In this document: one piece after another, positions 7,042 through 17,641 of the stretch
Layout: every line of letters starts with the position of its first letter
Position numbering within the stretch: the first letter of the stretch is position 1
Assembly: GCF_000332275.1 (NCBI RefSeq)
Contig: NZ_CM001776.1
Location: 744,001 to 808,000 of the forward strand
Origin: Synechococcus sp. PCC 7336
GTDB lineage: Bacteria; Cyanobacteriota; Cyanobacteriia; Thermostichales; PCC-7336
Reading direction: 5' to 3'
DNA: 64,000 nt
Position numbers and translations under genes: made by a program
Notes under the pieces: model-generated
Told to the model about the DNA's origin: nothing
What the model saw: only the letters and a program-made list of their open reading frames with translations
Database searches by the model: none

Positions 7042-8520
7042 TCAGGCATCTGTTTCTAATCGCTCGGGATCGGGTCGCACCGCCACCTGCATTTGTCGCA
7101 ATAGGCGCAACGCCTCCTCCGACCCATCAATCTTGCCCTCCTCCGTCAGCCAATAGGTCGCAATTCCCAAATCGGACAGAAATGTAATGTAATCCCCCAA
7201 TGGAGGGCGATCGACCACCGCTGCCTTCAACAGCGTGAATCCTCGCTCTGTCCAAGGGGCAACGGCAAAACGCTCGTAATAAAACAACTGCCCCACCAGC
7301 TCTTGGATACTTTCCGCCACATCCTGGTGGTACAGCAATTTCACTTCAGCCAACAGAACGCGATTGTCCTTGACCGCCAAAAAGTCAAAAAACTGCCGAT
7401 CCTCCCGCACTTCAATTCCCGCCAACCGGAACCAACGGCGGAATTGGCGCAGGAGCTCGTTGTGGGCAGGGGTGCGCTCTAGCTGGCGGCGGCGGCGACG
7501 CTCGGCCACGAGTGGATCGCCGTGGGACGATCCCGCCGGTAGGCCGCTGGTTTTGAAGGTGGGAGGCTCGTCGGGGTCGAGCAGGATGTGGCCGCCGGTC
7601 GGTTGGGGTAACAGTTTGGGGATCGACCAGCCGCTAAGGTGAAAGGTTTCGCCGGGATGGGGGATAGCATCGGAGAGCGTTTCTGACTGAGCGGCCAATT
7701 GGAGCAAGGATTGGTTGAAAGCAGAATTGGGGTCTAGATCGAACACTCGGCGCAGGTGCCAGGAGTCGAGATCCAGATCGGCAGCCAGTTGCTCGGGCGC
7801 AATCGCCTCGCGACGCTGACATAACAGCTCGCTGCCGAAATACAGCGCCACAATCAGTGGGTAAACCGGCACGGGCTGATGGACGGGCACTAGCATTGCC
7901 CACATCGCTTCCGACCAATCGGTCCGAAATACCTCTGCCTCGGGACCGCTGCCCAACACCTGCAACATCTTGGGAAAACCCGATTGCCAGCCGCAGGGAC
8001 GATCGTCAAACCGACAGCGCTGGCGGCCCCGATCGACCGTCATCGGGAAGGTACCGTCATAAAAGCGCAGCGGACAAACGTCGCGATCGCTATTGAGAAA
8101 CTCTGCATCTTGCCACATTTTAGAGGAGCTGGCGTGACAGCCAATCCCCGCCTGAGCGTTACAGGCTTTGAGCCAGCGCCGCTCCCAGTAATACTTGGCG
8201 GCAGCCTGGGGCAAGATCGGCTGGGCCACCCCTTCTGGGTCTTGGTTGAATAACGGCCAGACCAAGGAGGAGTTGTCAGAGAAGCAGGGCAGCTTGGGGT
8301 GAGATTTGGTGTAGAAGGGGTCGCAAATAGTTTGGGCGATCGCACTCAAGGCCAGACCGCGTGTGTCTCCCACCCAAGGCATGCGATCGCGGGCAAACTG
8401 AATCGCCAATACCACTTCCACCCCCGTCGGATGCAGGCCCACCGCAAGTTGGCGATAGCGGTGCAGCAGCCGGGTGGCTTGCAGGTAGAGATCGTAACGC
8501 TGGACAGAAATAGCGGCCAT
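7042..8520 (-). CDS. Large protein with C-terminal PD-(D/E)XK nuclease-like domain
   Basis: The protein has about 492 residues and belongs to no family I recognise by name. The C-terminal third carries a PD-(D/E)XK-type core: an opening helix 'HNELLRQFRRWFRLAGI', an Asp in 'FFDFLAV', the E-V-K motif in LLAEVKLLYH, and a helix with VGQLFYYERF (the common GQ-xx-Y pattern of these folds). The N-terminal two thirds contain several Cys (around residues 120-190) that could bind metal. ATG at 8520 is preferred; the frame extends to another ATG at 8553 and neither has a clear ribosome binding site. A DNA repair or defence role is possible but not shown. Confidence 0.6.
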   Translation of the reverse strand: MAAISVQRYDLYLQATRLLHRYRQLAVGLHPTGVEVVLAIQFARDRMPWVGDTRGLALSAIAQTICDPFYTKSHPKLPCFSDNSSLVWPLFNQDPEGVAQPILPQAAAKYYWERRWLKACNAQAGIGCHASSSKMWQDAEFLNSDRDVCPLRFYDGTFPMTVDRGRQRCRFDDRPCGWQSGFPKMLQVLGSGPEAEVFRTDWSEAMWAMLVPVHQPVPVYPLIVALYFGSELLCQRREAIAPEQLAADLDLDSWHLRRVFDLDPNSAFNQSLLQLAAQSETLSDAIPHPGETFHLSGWSIPKLLPQPTGGHILLDPDEPPTFKTSGLPAGSSHGDPLVAERRRRRQLERTPAHNELLRQFRRWFRLAGIEVREDRQFFDFLAVKDNRVLLAEVKLLYHQDVAESIQELVGQLFYYERFAVAPWTERGFTLLKAAVVDRPPLGDYITFLSDLGIATYWLTEEGKIDGSEEALRLLRQMQVAVRPDPERLETDA

Positions 8521-10166
<1,646 letters not shown>

Positions 10167-10219
10167 GGTCGGCGATCGCCAAATGGCGTCAGTTTCTACA
10201 GAATCGCCGCTCGGAGCAT

Positions 10220-10232
10220 TCACATTCTGTGA
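10220..10232. promoter_or_regulatory. Candidate operator upstream of petJ
   Basis: A perfect inverted repeat TCACA-ttc-TGTGA lies 88 bases before the petJ start. petJ is copper-controlled in several cyanobacteria through a BlaI-type repressor, and dyads are expected there, but this match is only short and positional. Confidence 0.25.
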
Positions 10233-10319
10233 TGTTTGACGGACTGTCTGTTGATTTCCCGCAGCTGCATCTTTAAAGCTGGAAGTGTTTCAATCGCTCT
10301 TTTGGCTAGTGTGCGTCAT

Positions 10320-10658
10320 ATGAATAGAGTTTGCAGGATAGTTCTATCGGTTCTGGTTTGTGCCGCAGTCTTTTTAGCTGCGCCCGCTAGCGCCGAACCC
10401 GACTTAGCTCTAGGGAAAAAGGTGTTTGCCAGCAACTGTGCCTCGTGCCACAAAGGGGGGCTCAATGTCGTGGTTGCTGCGAAGACCTTGCAAAAGGGTG
10501 CGCTGGAACAGTACGGTATGGCGTCTGTAGAGGCGATCTCCACCCAAGTGCGTAATGGAAAAGGCGGAATGCCTGCCTTTAAGGGACGTTTGGATGACGG
10601 ACAAATCGAATCAGTGGCTGCTTACGTTTTGGCACAGGCAGACGCCGATTGGAAATAA
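10320..10658 (+). CDS. petJ: Cytochrome c6 (soluble photosynthetic/respiratory electron carrier)
   Basis: The 112-residue precursor has a 25-residue signal peptide ending in ASA and an 87-residue mature protein that carries electrons from cytochrome b6f to photosystem I or cytochrome oxidase in the thylakoid lumen. The heme site CASCH lies at mature residues 15-19. The axial Met is in [12 protein letters not shown] (mature residue 59), and the tail VAAYVLAQA is typical. I chose ATG 10320 because an upstream extension would bury the signal peptide. Plastocyanin is not in this window. Confidence 0.96.
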   Translation: MNRVCRIVLSVLVCAAVFLAAPASAEPDLALGKKVFASNCASCHKGGLNVVVAAKTLQKGALEQYGMASVEAISTQVRNGKGGMPAFKGRLDDGQIESVAAYVLAQADADWK

Positions 10659-10715
10659 TTGTCCCCACATTGGACAGGCGTATTCCAGGGATATCGTTTG
10701 CAGAGGACAGTCAGC

Positions 10716-11267
10716 ATGAAGATGAGTCGAATATTGGAGGCAATCGCGATCGCTGCCACTGTAATGGTTGGAACTACCACCGTAGAGGCGAATGAGCGCT
10801 CTGCCGACGGTTTACTCAGCCAAGGCCACCATCGCGGGGAGGTTGAGGCCGCTACAGAGCATTCTCGCGAACTACCCTCCCATCACGGTCATACAGGTGG
10901 CAGCGATCGCCACCAACCTTTCGAAGTCGCTTCCGATCGCCCCATTCCAGCAATTGAGTTGACGGTACGCGAAGACTCGCTGAAAGGCTGGAATTTAGAA
11001 GTACGAGTTACCAATTTTAGCTTTGCCCCCGCGTCGGTCAACGAAGGGAGTTCGTCCCAAAATGAGGGTCACGCCCATTTGTATATCGATGGGGAGAAGG
11101 TGACTCGGTTGTATGGCAACTGGTTTTATTTGGGAGAGTTGGACGCGGGCGATCGCGAGATTTCAGTCACCCTTAACACCAACCGGCACGAAACCCTCGT
11201 TCACAACAGCGAGGTCTTATCGGCTACCACCACAATCACTGTGCCCGATACCGTTGCCGCACAGTAA
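10716..11267 (+). CDS. Exported His-rich protein, possible metal handling
   Basis: This 183-residue protein has a signal peptide (residues 1-27). A His-rich linker follows (about 35-70; GHHRGE, 'SHHGHTGG'), then a C-terminal beta-rich domain with EGHAHLYIDGEKVTRLYGNW near residue 120 and a late HETLVHN. Similar domains occur in exported proteins of unknown function beside copper or cytochrome genes. It starts 57 bases after petJ, and a joint transcript is possible. A role in binding or delivering copper is an inference from His content and the petJ neighbour. AGAGGA lies 9 bases upstream of the chosen ATG. Confidence 0.6.
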   Translation: MKMSRILEAIAIAATVMVGTTTVEANERSADGLLSQGHHRGEVEAATEHSRELPSHHGHTGGSDRHQPFEVASDRPIPAIELTVREDSLKGWNLEVRVTNFSFAPASVNEGSSSQNEGHAHLYIDGEKVTRLYGNWFYLGELDAGDREISVTLNTNRHETLVHNSEVLSATTTITVPDTVAAQ

Positions 11268-11368
11268 CATTTCGTCAAATCCCCCCTTCCTCCTGTCGGG
11301 CGCTAAGCTGAGGTTTGCAGCCAATTCGGTTGCAAAAACTTGCTGCGCGTCGAGATCGTCAATCCACC

Positions 11369-12784
11369 ATGAGTACTCCTGAATCTGGCCGCATCGAACG
11401 GGATTCGATGGGCGATCGCCATCTGCCCGACGACGCCTACTACGGCATCCAAACCCTACGAGCGCAAGAGAATTTCCCCATTAGCGGGATTGAGCCGCTG
11501 CCGATTTATGTGGATGCTTGCCTGCTCGTCAAGAAGGCAGCAGCAAGCGTCAATGCCGAACTGGGCTGCATTCCAGCAGAGATTGGAGCTGCCGTAGTGC
11601 AGGCAGCGGACGAAATTCTGGCGGGAAAACTGCGCCATCAGTTTGTGGTGGATATTTATCAAGCGGGGGCAGGCACCTCCCACCACATGAATGTGAATGA
11701 AGTGCTAGCCAATCGGGCCTTAGAGATTTTAGGGGATGTCAAGGGTAACTACCAGCGGGTAAGCCCCAACGACCACGTCAATTACGGTCAGTCCACCAAT
11801 GACGTGATTCCGACGGCGATTCGGATTGGGGCACTGCTGTCCCTGCATCGAGAGCTATTCCCCAGGCTGAAGGATCTGGAGGGGGCATTTGCCGCCAAGG
11901 CAGACGAATTTGCCGCCATTGTTAAAGCGGGCCGCACCCACCTGCAGGATGCCGTGCCCGTACGCTTGGGCGAGGAATTTCGAGCCTACGCGCAGATTTT
12001 GAGCGATCGCCAACAAACCCTGCGTCGAGCAGCTACAGAATTGCACTCTCTGGGTTTGGGGGGCAGCGCTACCGGAACTGGGTTGAATACCCATCCCCAA
12101 TATTGCGATCGCGTTGCTCGACGACTATCCGATTACACCGGTCTCGCGCTCGAACCCGCTCCCCATCTCATGGCCGCCATGCAAAGCATGGGGCCGTTCG
12201 TCAGCGTCTCCAGTGCCTTGCGAAACTTAGCCCAAGACTGCAGCAAAATTGCCAACGACCTGCGATTGATGGATTCTGGCCCCAAAACGGGACTGAAGGA
12301 AATTCAGCTACCACCCGTACAACCGGGCTCGTCAATCATGCCGGGGAAATACAATCCGGTGATGGCGGAAATGTTGAATATGGTTTGCTTTCAAGTGATG
12401 GGTCTGGATACGGCGATCGCCTACGCCGCCCAAGCCGGTCAGTTCGAGCTCAACGTGATGATGCCGCTGATTGCCTACGATTTGCTCCACGCCATTCAAA
12501 TCCTCGCTCGCGCCCTCCAGGCTTTTGGCGAGCGCTGCGTCAAAGGGATTACCGCCAATGGCGATCGCTGCCGAGCCTATGCTGAAGGCACCCTCGCCCT
12601 CGTCACAGCCCTCAACACCCATATTGGCTACCTCGCCGCTGCCGATGTAGCTAAGGAATCGCTGGCAACGGGCAAATCTATCCGGGAAATCGCGATCGCT
12701 CGCGGGTTAATGGACGAGGCAACCCTAGCCCAGGTGTTAGATTTGGATGCCACGAGCCAAATAGTGCGGCAACCCCAAGCGTAA
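11369..12784 (+). CDS. aspA: Aspartase/fumarase superfamily lyase, probably aspartate ammonia-lyase
   Basis: The 471-residue protein belongs to the class II fumarase/aspartase superfamily. The superfamily signature appears as GSSIMPGKYNPVMAE (near residue 318), and the N-terminal DAYYGIQTLRAQENF is closer to aspartases (YYGxxTLRAxENF) than to FumC. THLQDAVP and the STNDV segment (about 140) are also present. It would convert aspartate to fumarate and ammonia. Fumarase activity cannot be excluded from sequence. ATG 11369 gives the standard N-terminus; the longer frame upstream has no support. Confidence 0.8.
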   Translation: MSTPESGRIERDSMGDRHLPDDAYYGIQTLRAQENFPISGIEPLPIYVDACLLVKKAAASVNAELGCIPAEIGAAVVQAADEILAGKLRHQFVVDIYQAGAGTSHHMNVNEVLANRALEILGDVKGNYQRVSPNDHVNYGQSTNDVIPTAIRIGALLSLHRELFPRLKDLEGAFAAKADEFAAIVKAGRTHLQDAVPVRLGEEFRAYAQILSDRQQTLRRAATELHSLGLGGSATGTGLNTHPQYCDRVARRLSDYTGLALEPAPHLMAAMQSMGPFVSVSSALRNLAQDCSKIANDLRLMDSGPKTGLKEIQLPPVQPGSSIMPGKYNPVMAEMLNMVCFQVMGLDTAIAYAAQAGQFELNVMMPLIAYDLLHAIQILARALQAFGERCVKGITANGDRCRAYAEGTLALVTALNTHIGYLAAADVAKESLATGKSIREIAIARGLMDEATLAQVLDLDATSQIVRQPQA

Positions 12785-13090
12785 CCCTTCCTCTTGGCGA
12801 AGGGGATGAGCGATCGCTTCTCTGTCCGAGAGGGCCATAAGCATTGATACTTATTGACGGAAACAACGGCGCTTGCATTGACAAAAAGACTGCGATATTA
12901 GCAAGCCATACTGCAATATTTCTCAATATTTAATGGGTCGTGCCTTCGATTTGTAAGAGACTTGTAAGCTCTTTTAGAGGATTCTCAAAGCTGTGTTACG
13001 ATGCCCGCGTAATTGGGCAGCCAACCTCGCTGAGTGCGACAAGCGGCCCAGAATTATTTAACAAAACTTTGCAGATAGGGAGAACTCACC
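12785..13090. other. Intergenic region upstream of chlP
   Basis: The 306 bases hold no gene. The last 150 are AT-rich and probably contain the chlP promoter. AGGGAG at 13077-13082 lies about 8 bases before the TTG start of chlP. Confidence 0.5.
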
Positions 13091-14314
13091 TTGAGTCTGA
13101 GAGTTGCTGTAGTGGGCGGCGGCCCTGCTGGATCTTGTACGGCTGAAGTGTTGGCCAAAGCTGGAATCGAAACGTATTTGTTCGAGCGCAAGCTAGATAA
13201 TGCCAAGCCCTGTGGCGGTGCCATTCCCTTGTGTATGGTGGAAGAGTTTCAGTTGCCGGACGAAATTATCGATCGCAAAGTGCGACGCATGAAGATGATT
13301 TCCCCCTCCAACCGCGAGGTCAATATTGCGGTGGAGCGGGATCGCGAGTTCATCGGCATGACCCGGCGCGAAATTTTGGATGCCTTTCTGCGCAACCGAG
13401 CTGCCGAGTTGGGGGCCAAACTGATTAACGCGACGGTGCTGGACATTCAACTGCCCGCTAACGATACCGACCCTTACGTCATTCACTACAGCCACGCCGA
13501 TAAGAGGAGCGATGCCCCCGATCGCCTCGGCTCCCTCGAAGTGGACTTGCTCATTGGCGCTGATGGCTTCTACTCCAAGGTGGCAAAGGCCATTGATGCT
13601 GGAGACTACAACTATGCGATCGCCTTCCAGGAGCGAATTCGCATCCCCGACGACAAAATGGCCTATTACGAAGATTTGGCGGAAATGTATGTCGGTAACG
13701 ACGTTTCCTCCGACTTTTATGCTTGGGTGTTTCCCAAACACGATCACGTCTCGGTGGGCACCGGCACCATGCAGATCCATAAAGCAGATATCAAGACCCT
13801 GCAGGCGGGCATCCGCAGACGCGCCGCTGACAAAATTCGCGGTGGCGAAGTGATTAAGGTCGAGGCTCACCCCATCCCCGAACATCCCCGTCCCCGCCGC
13901 GTTGTCGGTCGAGCCGCACTTGTGGGGGATGCTGCGGGTTATGTGACCAAGTCTTCAGGCGAAGGTATTTACTTTGCCGCCAAGTCCGGTCGCATCTGCG
14001 CTGAAACCATTGTGGAAGTCTCTAATCGCGGCCAGCGCATTCCCACCGAAGCGGACTTGAAAACATATCTCAAACGCTGGGATCGCCAGTATGGGCTGAC
14101 CTACAAGGTGCTCGACATTCTGCAACGGGTCTTCTATCGCTCGGATGCCACCCGCGAAGCCTTTGTGGAAATGTGTGACGACATTGACGTCCAAAGGCTT
14201 ACCTTCGACTCTTACTTATACAAAACCGTCGTACCTGCCAATCCCCTCAAGCAACTCAAGATTACCGCTAAGACCATTGGCAGTTTGCTGCGCGGCAGTG
14301 CTCTGGCTCCCTAG
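13091..14314 (+). CDS. chlP: Geranylgeranyl reductase (chlorophyll and tocopherol phytyl chain)
   Basis: This 407-residue flavoenzyme reduces geranylgeranyl groups to phytyl for chlorophyll a and tocopherol. The N-terminal FAD fold VVGGGPAGSCTAEVLAKAG (residues 6-24) is followed by ERKLDNAKPCGGAIP, highly characteristic of cyanobacterial ChlP. A second FAD motif, ALVGDAAGYVTKSSGEGIY, lies near residue 276. The start is TTG; the frame begins there with LRVAVVG as in homologues, and AGGGAG sits at the right distance. A perfect terminator follows at 14395. Confidence 0.97.
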   Translation: MSLRVAVVGGGPAGSCTAEVLAKAGIETYLFERKLDNAKPCGGAIPLCMVEEFQLPDEIIDRKVRRMKMISPSNREVNIAVERDREFIGMTRREILDAFLRNRAAELGAKLINATVLDIQLPANDTDPYVIHYSHADKRSDAPDRLGSLEVDLLIGADGFYSKVAKAIDAGDYNYAIAFQERIRIPDDKMAYYEDLAEMYVGNDVSSDFYAWVFPKHDHVSVGTGTMQIHKADIKTLQAGIRRRAADKIRGGEVIKVEAHPIPEHPRPRRVVGRAALVGDAAGYVTKSSGEGIYFAAKSGRICAETIVEVSNRGQRIPTEADLKTYLKRWDRQYGLTYKVLDILQRVFYRSDATREAFVEMCDDIDVQRLTFDSYLYKTVVPANPLKQLKITAKTIGSLLRGSALAP

Positions 14315-14394
14315 AGCGATCGTTCAGTTGAAGGTTCGACTGACTTAAGATTCGCTTGCTTGAAATAGCGATGGGTTGAAGTATCGATTGATGG

Positions 14395-14424
14395 ACAGGG
14401 GCGCGAATGATGCGCCCCTGTTTT
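14395..14424 (+). terminator. Rho-independent terminator of chlP
   Basis: Ten-base perfect arms ACAGGGGCGC and GCGCCCCTGT enclose the loop GAATGAT and run into TTTTA. It separates chlP from the LysR gene starting at 14560. Confidence 0.9.
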
Positions 14425-14559
14425 ATGATTGGGGTGCTCGTTTGCAGCGCCCGAGCAATCGCTATTCTCTTCAGGTCAACTTGCCTCGAGTTGACTCCAT
14501 CGGTTGGGTCGAAATCGAATTCGCTGTCGCAGCCTTTTTCACACTCGCACTCTAAACTT

Positions 14560-15546
14560 ATGGCCGAGTTTGACGTTCCCTTTACGCTCGATCAACTGCG
14601 TATTGTACGAGCAATCTCCGAGTATGGCAGCTTTCGCAAAGCTGCCGACAAGTTGTTTGTCTCTCAGCCGGCAGTCAGCTTGCAGGTGCAGAGTCTGGAG
14701 CGCTCGCTGGAAGTCACCCTGTTCGATCGGGGCGGACGGCGGGTGATCTTGACCGAGGCGGGCAAATTACTGGTGGACTACAGCAGCCGCATTCTGAACC
14801 TGAGCGAAGAAGCTTGTCGGGCCTTAGTGGACTTGCAGGATCTGAAGCGGGGAACCCTGGCCTTGGGAGCTAGCCAGACAGTGGGCACCTACATGATGCC
14901 CCGACTGATCGCAGAATTTCGTCAGTCCTATCCCCAAATTTCGGTGCAATTGCAGGTGCTTTCAACCCGGCGAATTGCCAGTGGAGTCGCAGAAGGACAA
15001 TTCGATCTGGCGATCGTGGGCGGGACGATTCCTCCTCAACTCAAAGATCAACTGGACGTCAGCGCTTATGCCACGGATGAGTTCGTTTTGGTGCGAGCCC
15101 ACCCCGATGCCGTAGCAGCTCAGTTCGAGCGCAGTCCGCTGGCAAGCTCCAACCTCGATATCCCCACCCACCTGAGGAAAGAAGAGCTCTACGAGCTGCG
15201 TTTTATCACCCTCAATCCTCAATCCACCACTAAAAAGGCGATCGATTCCAGCCTCGAAACCTACGACATCAATCCGGCCAAGTTTCAGGTGGAGATGGAA
15301 CTGACTTCGCTAGAGGCGATCAAGAATGCAGTCAAAGCGGGGCTGGGGGTAGCCTTTCTATCCCTTACGGCAGTGGCTGCCGATCTGGAACTGGGTCTGC
15401 TGGAGCAATTGCACGTCGAGGGGTTAGAGGTGAAGCGAACCTTGCGCCTGATTTATAGCCCCAACCGCTATCAGTCTCAGGTGGCCCAAAGCTTCAGACA
15501 GCACCTGCAAGAGGCATCGGCGCGAGCCGAGGCAGTACACGCCTAA
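14560..15546 (+). CDS. rbcR: LysR-type regulator, RbcR/Ycf30 group
   Basis: This 328-residue transcription factor has an N-terminal winged helix-turn-helix (residues 8-66: 'FTLDQLRIVRAISEYGSF', 'LFVSQPAVSLQVQSLE') and a periplasmic-binding-protein-like effector domain from about 95. The N-terminus and the 'LALGASQTVGTYMMPRLI' segment match the RbcR/Ycf30 branch that controls RuBisCO and carbon-fixation genes in cyanobacteria and plastids. NtcB or CmpR would be alternative paralogues, but the fit is less good. ATG 14560 gives the family start; the longer open frame upstream includes the chlP terminator. Confidence 0.85.
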   Translation: MAEFDVPFTLDQLRIVRAISEYGSFRKAADKLFVSQPAVSLQVQSLERSLEVTLFDRGGRRVILTEAGKLLVDYSSRILNLSEEACRALVDLQDLKRGTLALGASQTVGTYMMPRLIAEFRQSYPQISVQLQVLSTRRIASGVAEGQFDLAIVGGTIPPQLKDQLDVSAYATDEFVLVRAHPDAVAAQFERSPLASSNLDIPTHLRKEELYELRFITLNPQSTTKKAIDSSLETYDINPAKFQVEMELTSLEAIKNAVKAGLGVAFLSLTAVAADLELGLLEQLHVEGLEVKRTLRLIYSPNRYQSQVAQSFRQHLQEASARAEAVHA

Positions 15547-15714
15547 TCGGCGTTGGGGACTCCTAGAGGTGGCAATCGAGCCCGGTCTCATTAGGCCGCA
15601 CTGTTACAATTTAGAGGCTGGTTTCAATGCCGATCCCCAAGCGAGCAATGGCGATCGTGCTTGCCTGCTAGAGGCGATCGCCGCTTCGACCAGAACTGTT
15701 TTTGTGCAGTACAC

Positions 15715-17442
15715 ATGCCTATAACGAATCTGTCTGACTTTAGATTTCACAAAGTGGAGGAGGCACTCGAGGATCTCAAAGCTGGGCGATCCATTATTGT
15801 GGTCGACGACGAGAACCGCGAAAACGAAGGGGACTTGGTTTGTGCAGCCCAATTTGCCACCCCCGATGCAATTAATTTCATGGCCGTTCACGCGCGCGGC
15901 CTGATCTGTTTGGCGATGGAAGGCGATCGCCTCGATCGCTTAAAAATTCCCATGATGGTGGAAGAGAACACCGACAGCAACCAGACTGCTTTCACCGTCA
16001 GTATCGATGCCGCCCCCCATCTGGGGGTTTCGACGGGCATTTCTGCCAGCGATCGCTCTCGCACCATTCAGGCGGCCATCCAACCCCAAACCAAGCCCGA
16101 AGACTTGCGCCGACCGGGCCACATCTTCCCATTGCGGGTGCGGGAAGGGGGCGTGCTCGTGCGGGCCGGACATACGGAGGCCAGTATCGATTTAGCGCGG
16201 CTGGCGGGGCTCTATCCCGCTGGGGTGATTTGCGAGATTCAAAACCCCGACGGTTCCATGGCGCGACTGCCGGAGTTGATCGAGTTCAGCCGCGAACGCA
16301 ACCTCAAAATTATTACCATTGCCGACCTGATTGCCTACCGCCTCTGTCACGAGCGCTTCGTCCGGCGAGAGTCAGTGGCTCAAATGCCGACTGAATTCGG
16401 CCAATTCCAGATTTATGCTTACCGCGATACGTTAAATGGCGGCGAGCACGTGGCGATCGTCAAAGGCAACCCCGCTGATTTTCCCCAGTCAGATGTGCTG
16501 GTGCGGGTGCATTCCGAGTGTCTGACGGGGGATGCTTTGGGCTCGGTGCGGTGCGACTGTCGCCGCCAACTGCAAACGGCCCTCAAGACAATCGAACATC
16601 ACGGCCAGGGGGTTGTGGTCTACCTGCGTCAGGAGGGTCGCGGCATTGGCTTGATCAACAAGTTAAAAGCCTATTCCCTCCAGGATATGGGACTCGATAC
16701 GGTGGAAGCGAACGAGCGTTTGGGGTTTGCCGCCGATCTGCGCAACTACGGCGTTGGAGCCCAAATTCTCAACGACCTGGGGGTTCGCAACATGCGCCTG
16801 ATCACCAACAATCCCCGTAAAATTGCCGGTCTGAAAGGCTTTGGGCTGGAGGTGGTCGATCGCGTTCCCCTGATTGTGGAAGCGAATGATTTCAGCGCCC
16901 GCTACCTTGCCACCAAAGCGGAAAAACTGGGGCACCTGCTATTGCGCACGCGACTCTTGAGCGTTGCGCTCTATCCCCAATCGGAGGAGCAACAGTGGTC
17001 CAGTCGCGAGCGAGCGGAATGGGTAGACCATCTCAACCACCTGACCGAATCGAGTCCCCTCCTCGTTCAGGCCGATCCCCGCCCGATCGCCAGCGCCATG
17101 TTTTCGGGCGCGAGCTTAGTGGCCCACGTCGGGCTTGCAGAAGCCCTCCCCGCCGCCCAGTGGTACGTCGCCAGTTCCGATCCGCAGTTGGTAGACTATC
17201 GCAAGGCGCTGATTCAGTTACTGGTGCAGTTGAGCCAGCATCCGCAGTTGCGGGCGATCGCCTGGATGGTGTCCGCCGGTCGCGATCCGCTGGCCAACCT
17301 GCAGGAGGATTGGCCGGAACAGCACTACGATTGCGATCGCTTGTCGGCCTTAGAAATGGAAGAGGCGATCGATTGGCGCGAACGCACCGTTTACCGCTTG
17401 AAAACTCGCTCGGCAACCGCCACGAGCCCCGTTTCGGCCTAG
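15715..17442 (+). CDS. ribBA: Bifunctional DHBP synthase / GTP cyclohydrolase II (riboflavin)
   Basis: The 575-residue fusion supplies both precursors of riboflavin. The N-terminal RibB domain (residues 1-205) shows [15 protein letters not shown] and GHTEAS. The RibA domain (about 210-410) shows [18 protein letters not shown] with its three zinc Cys, and [10 protein letters not shown] further 150 residues at the C-terminus are unrelated to the catalytic domains and occur in many cyanobacterial RibBA proteins; their role is unknown. The chosen ATG gives a standard RibB start. Confidence 0.95.
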   Translation: MPITNLSDFRFHKVEEALEDLKAGRSIIVVDDENRENEGDLVCAAQFATPDAINFMAVHARGLICLAMEGDRLDRLKIPMMVEENTDSNQTAFTVSIDAAPHLGVSTGISASDRSRTIQAAIQPQTKPEDLRRPGHIFPLRVREGGVLVRAGHTEASIDLARLAGLYPAGVICEIQNPDGSMARLPELIEFSRERNLKIITIADLIAYRLCHERFVRRESVAQMPTEFGQFQIYAYRDTLNGGEHVAIVKGNPADFPQSDVLVRVHSECLTGDALGSVRCDCRRQLQTALKTIEHHGQGVVVYLRQEGRGIGLINKLKAYSLQDMGLDTVEANERLGFAADLRNYGVGAQILNDLGVRNMRLITNNPRKIAGLKGFGLEVVDRVPLIVEANDFSARYLATKAEKLGHLLLRTRLLSVALYPQSEEQQWSSRERAEWVDHLNHLTESSPLLVQADPRPIASAMFSGASLVAHVGLAEALPAAQWYVASSDPQLVDYRKALIQLLVQLSQHPQLRAIAWMVSAGRDPLANLQEDWPEQHYDCDRLSALEMEEAIDWRERTVYRLKTRSATATSPVSA

Positions 17443-17641
17443 GTGCAAAGTAGCTCGATTCGAGTCAGCATCGAGTCGCCACCAGAACCCCTCGGTCGCC
17501 CTCCTGCCCAGCTACACTAGGAACTGTCATCCGCCTGCCCGCTCGGATGAACGGCAAAAATCGAGCTAAGCTATGAGCACGAGCTTGTAAAGCCGTACCC
17601 TGACACAGCCTCCCCCAGCCCCGTGCTGTTTCGATATTGCC

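Noticed and set aside
13193-13885. 230-codon minus-strand frame opposite chlP
   Set aside because: Antisense shadow of chlP; no family similarity and no ribosome binding site.
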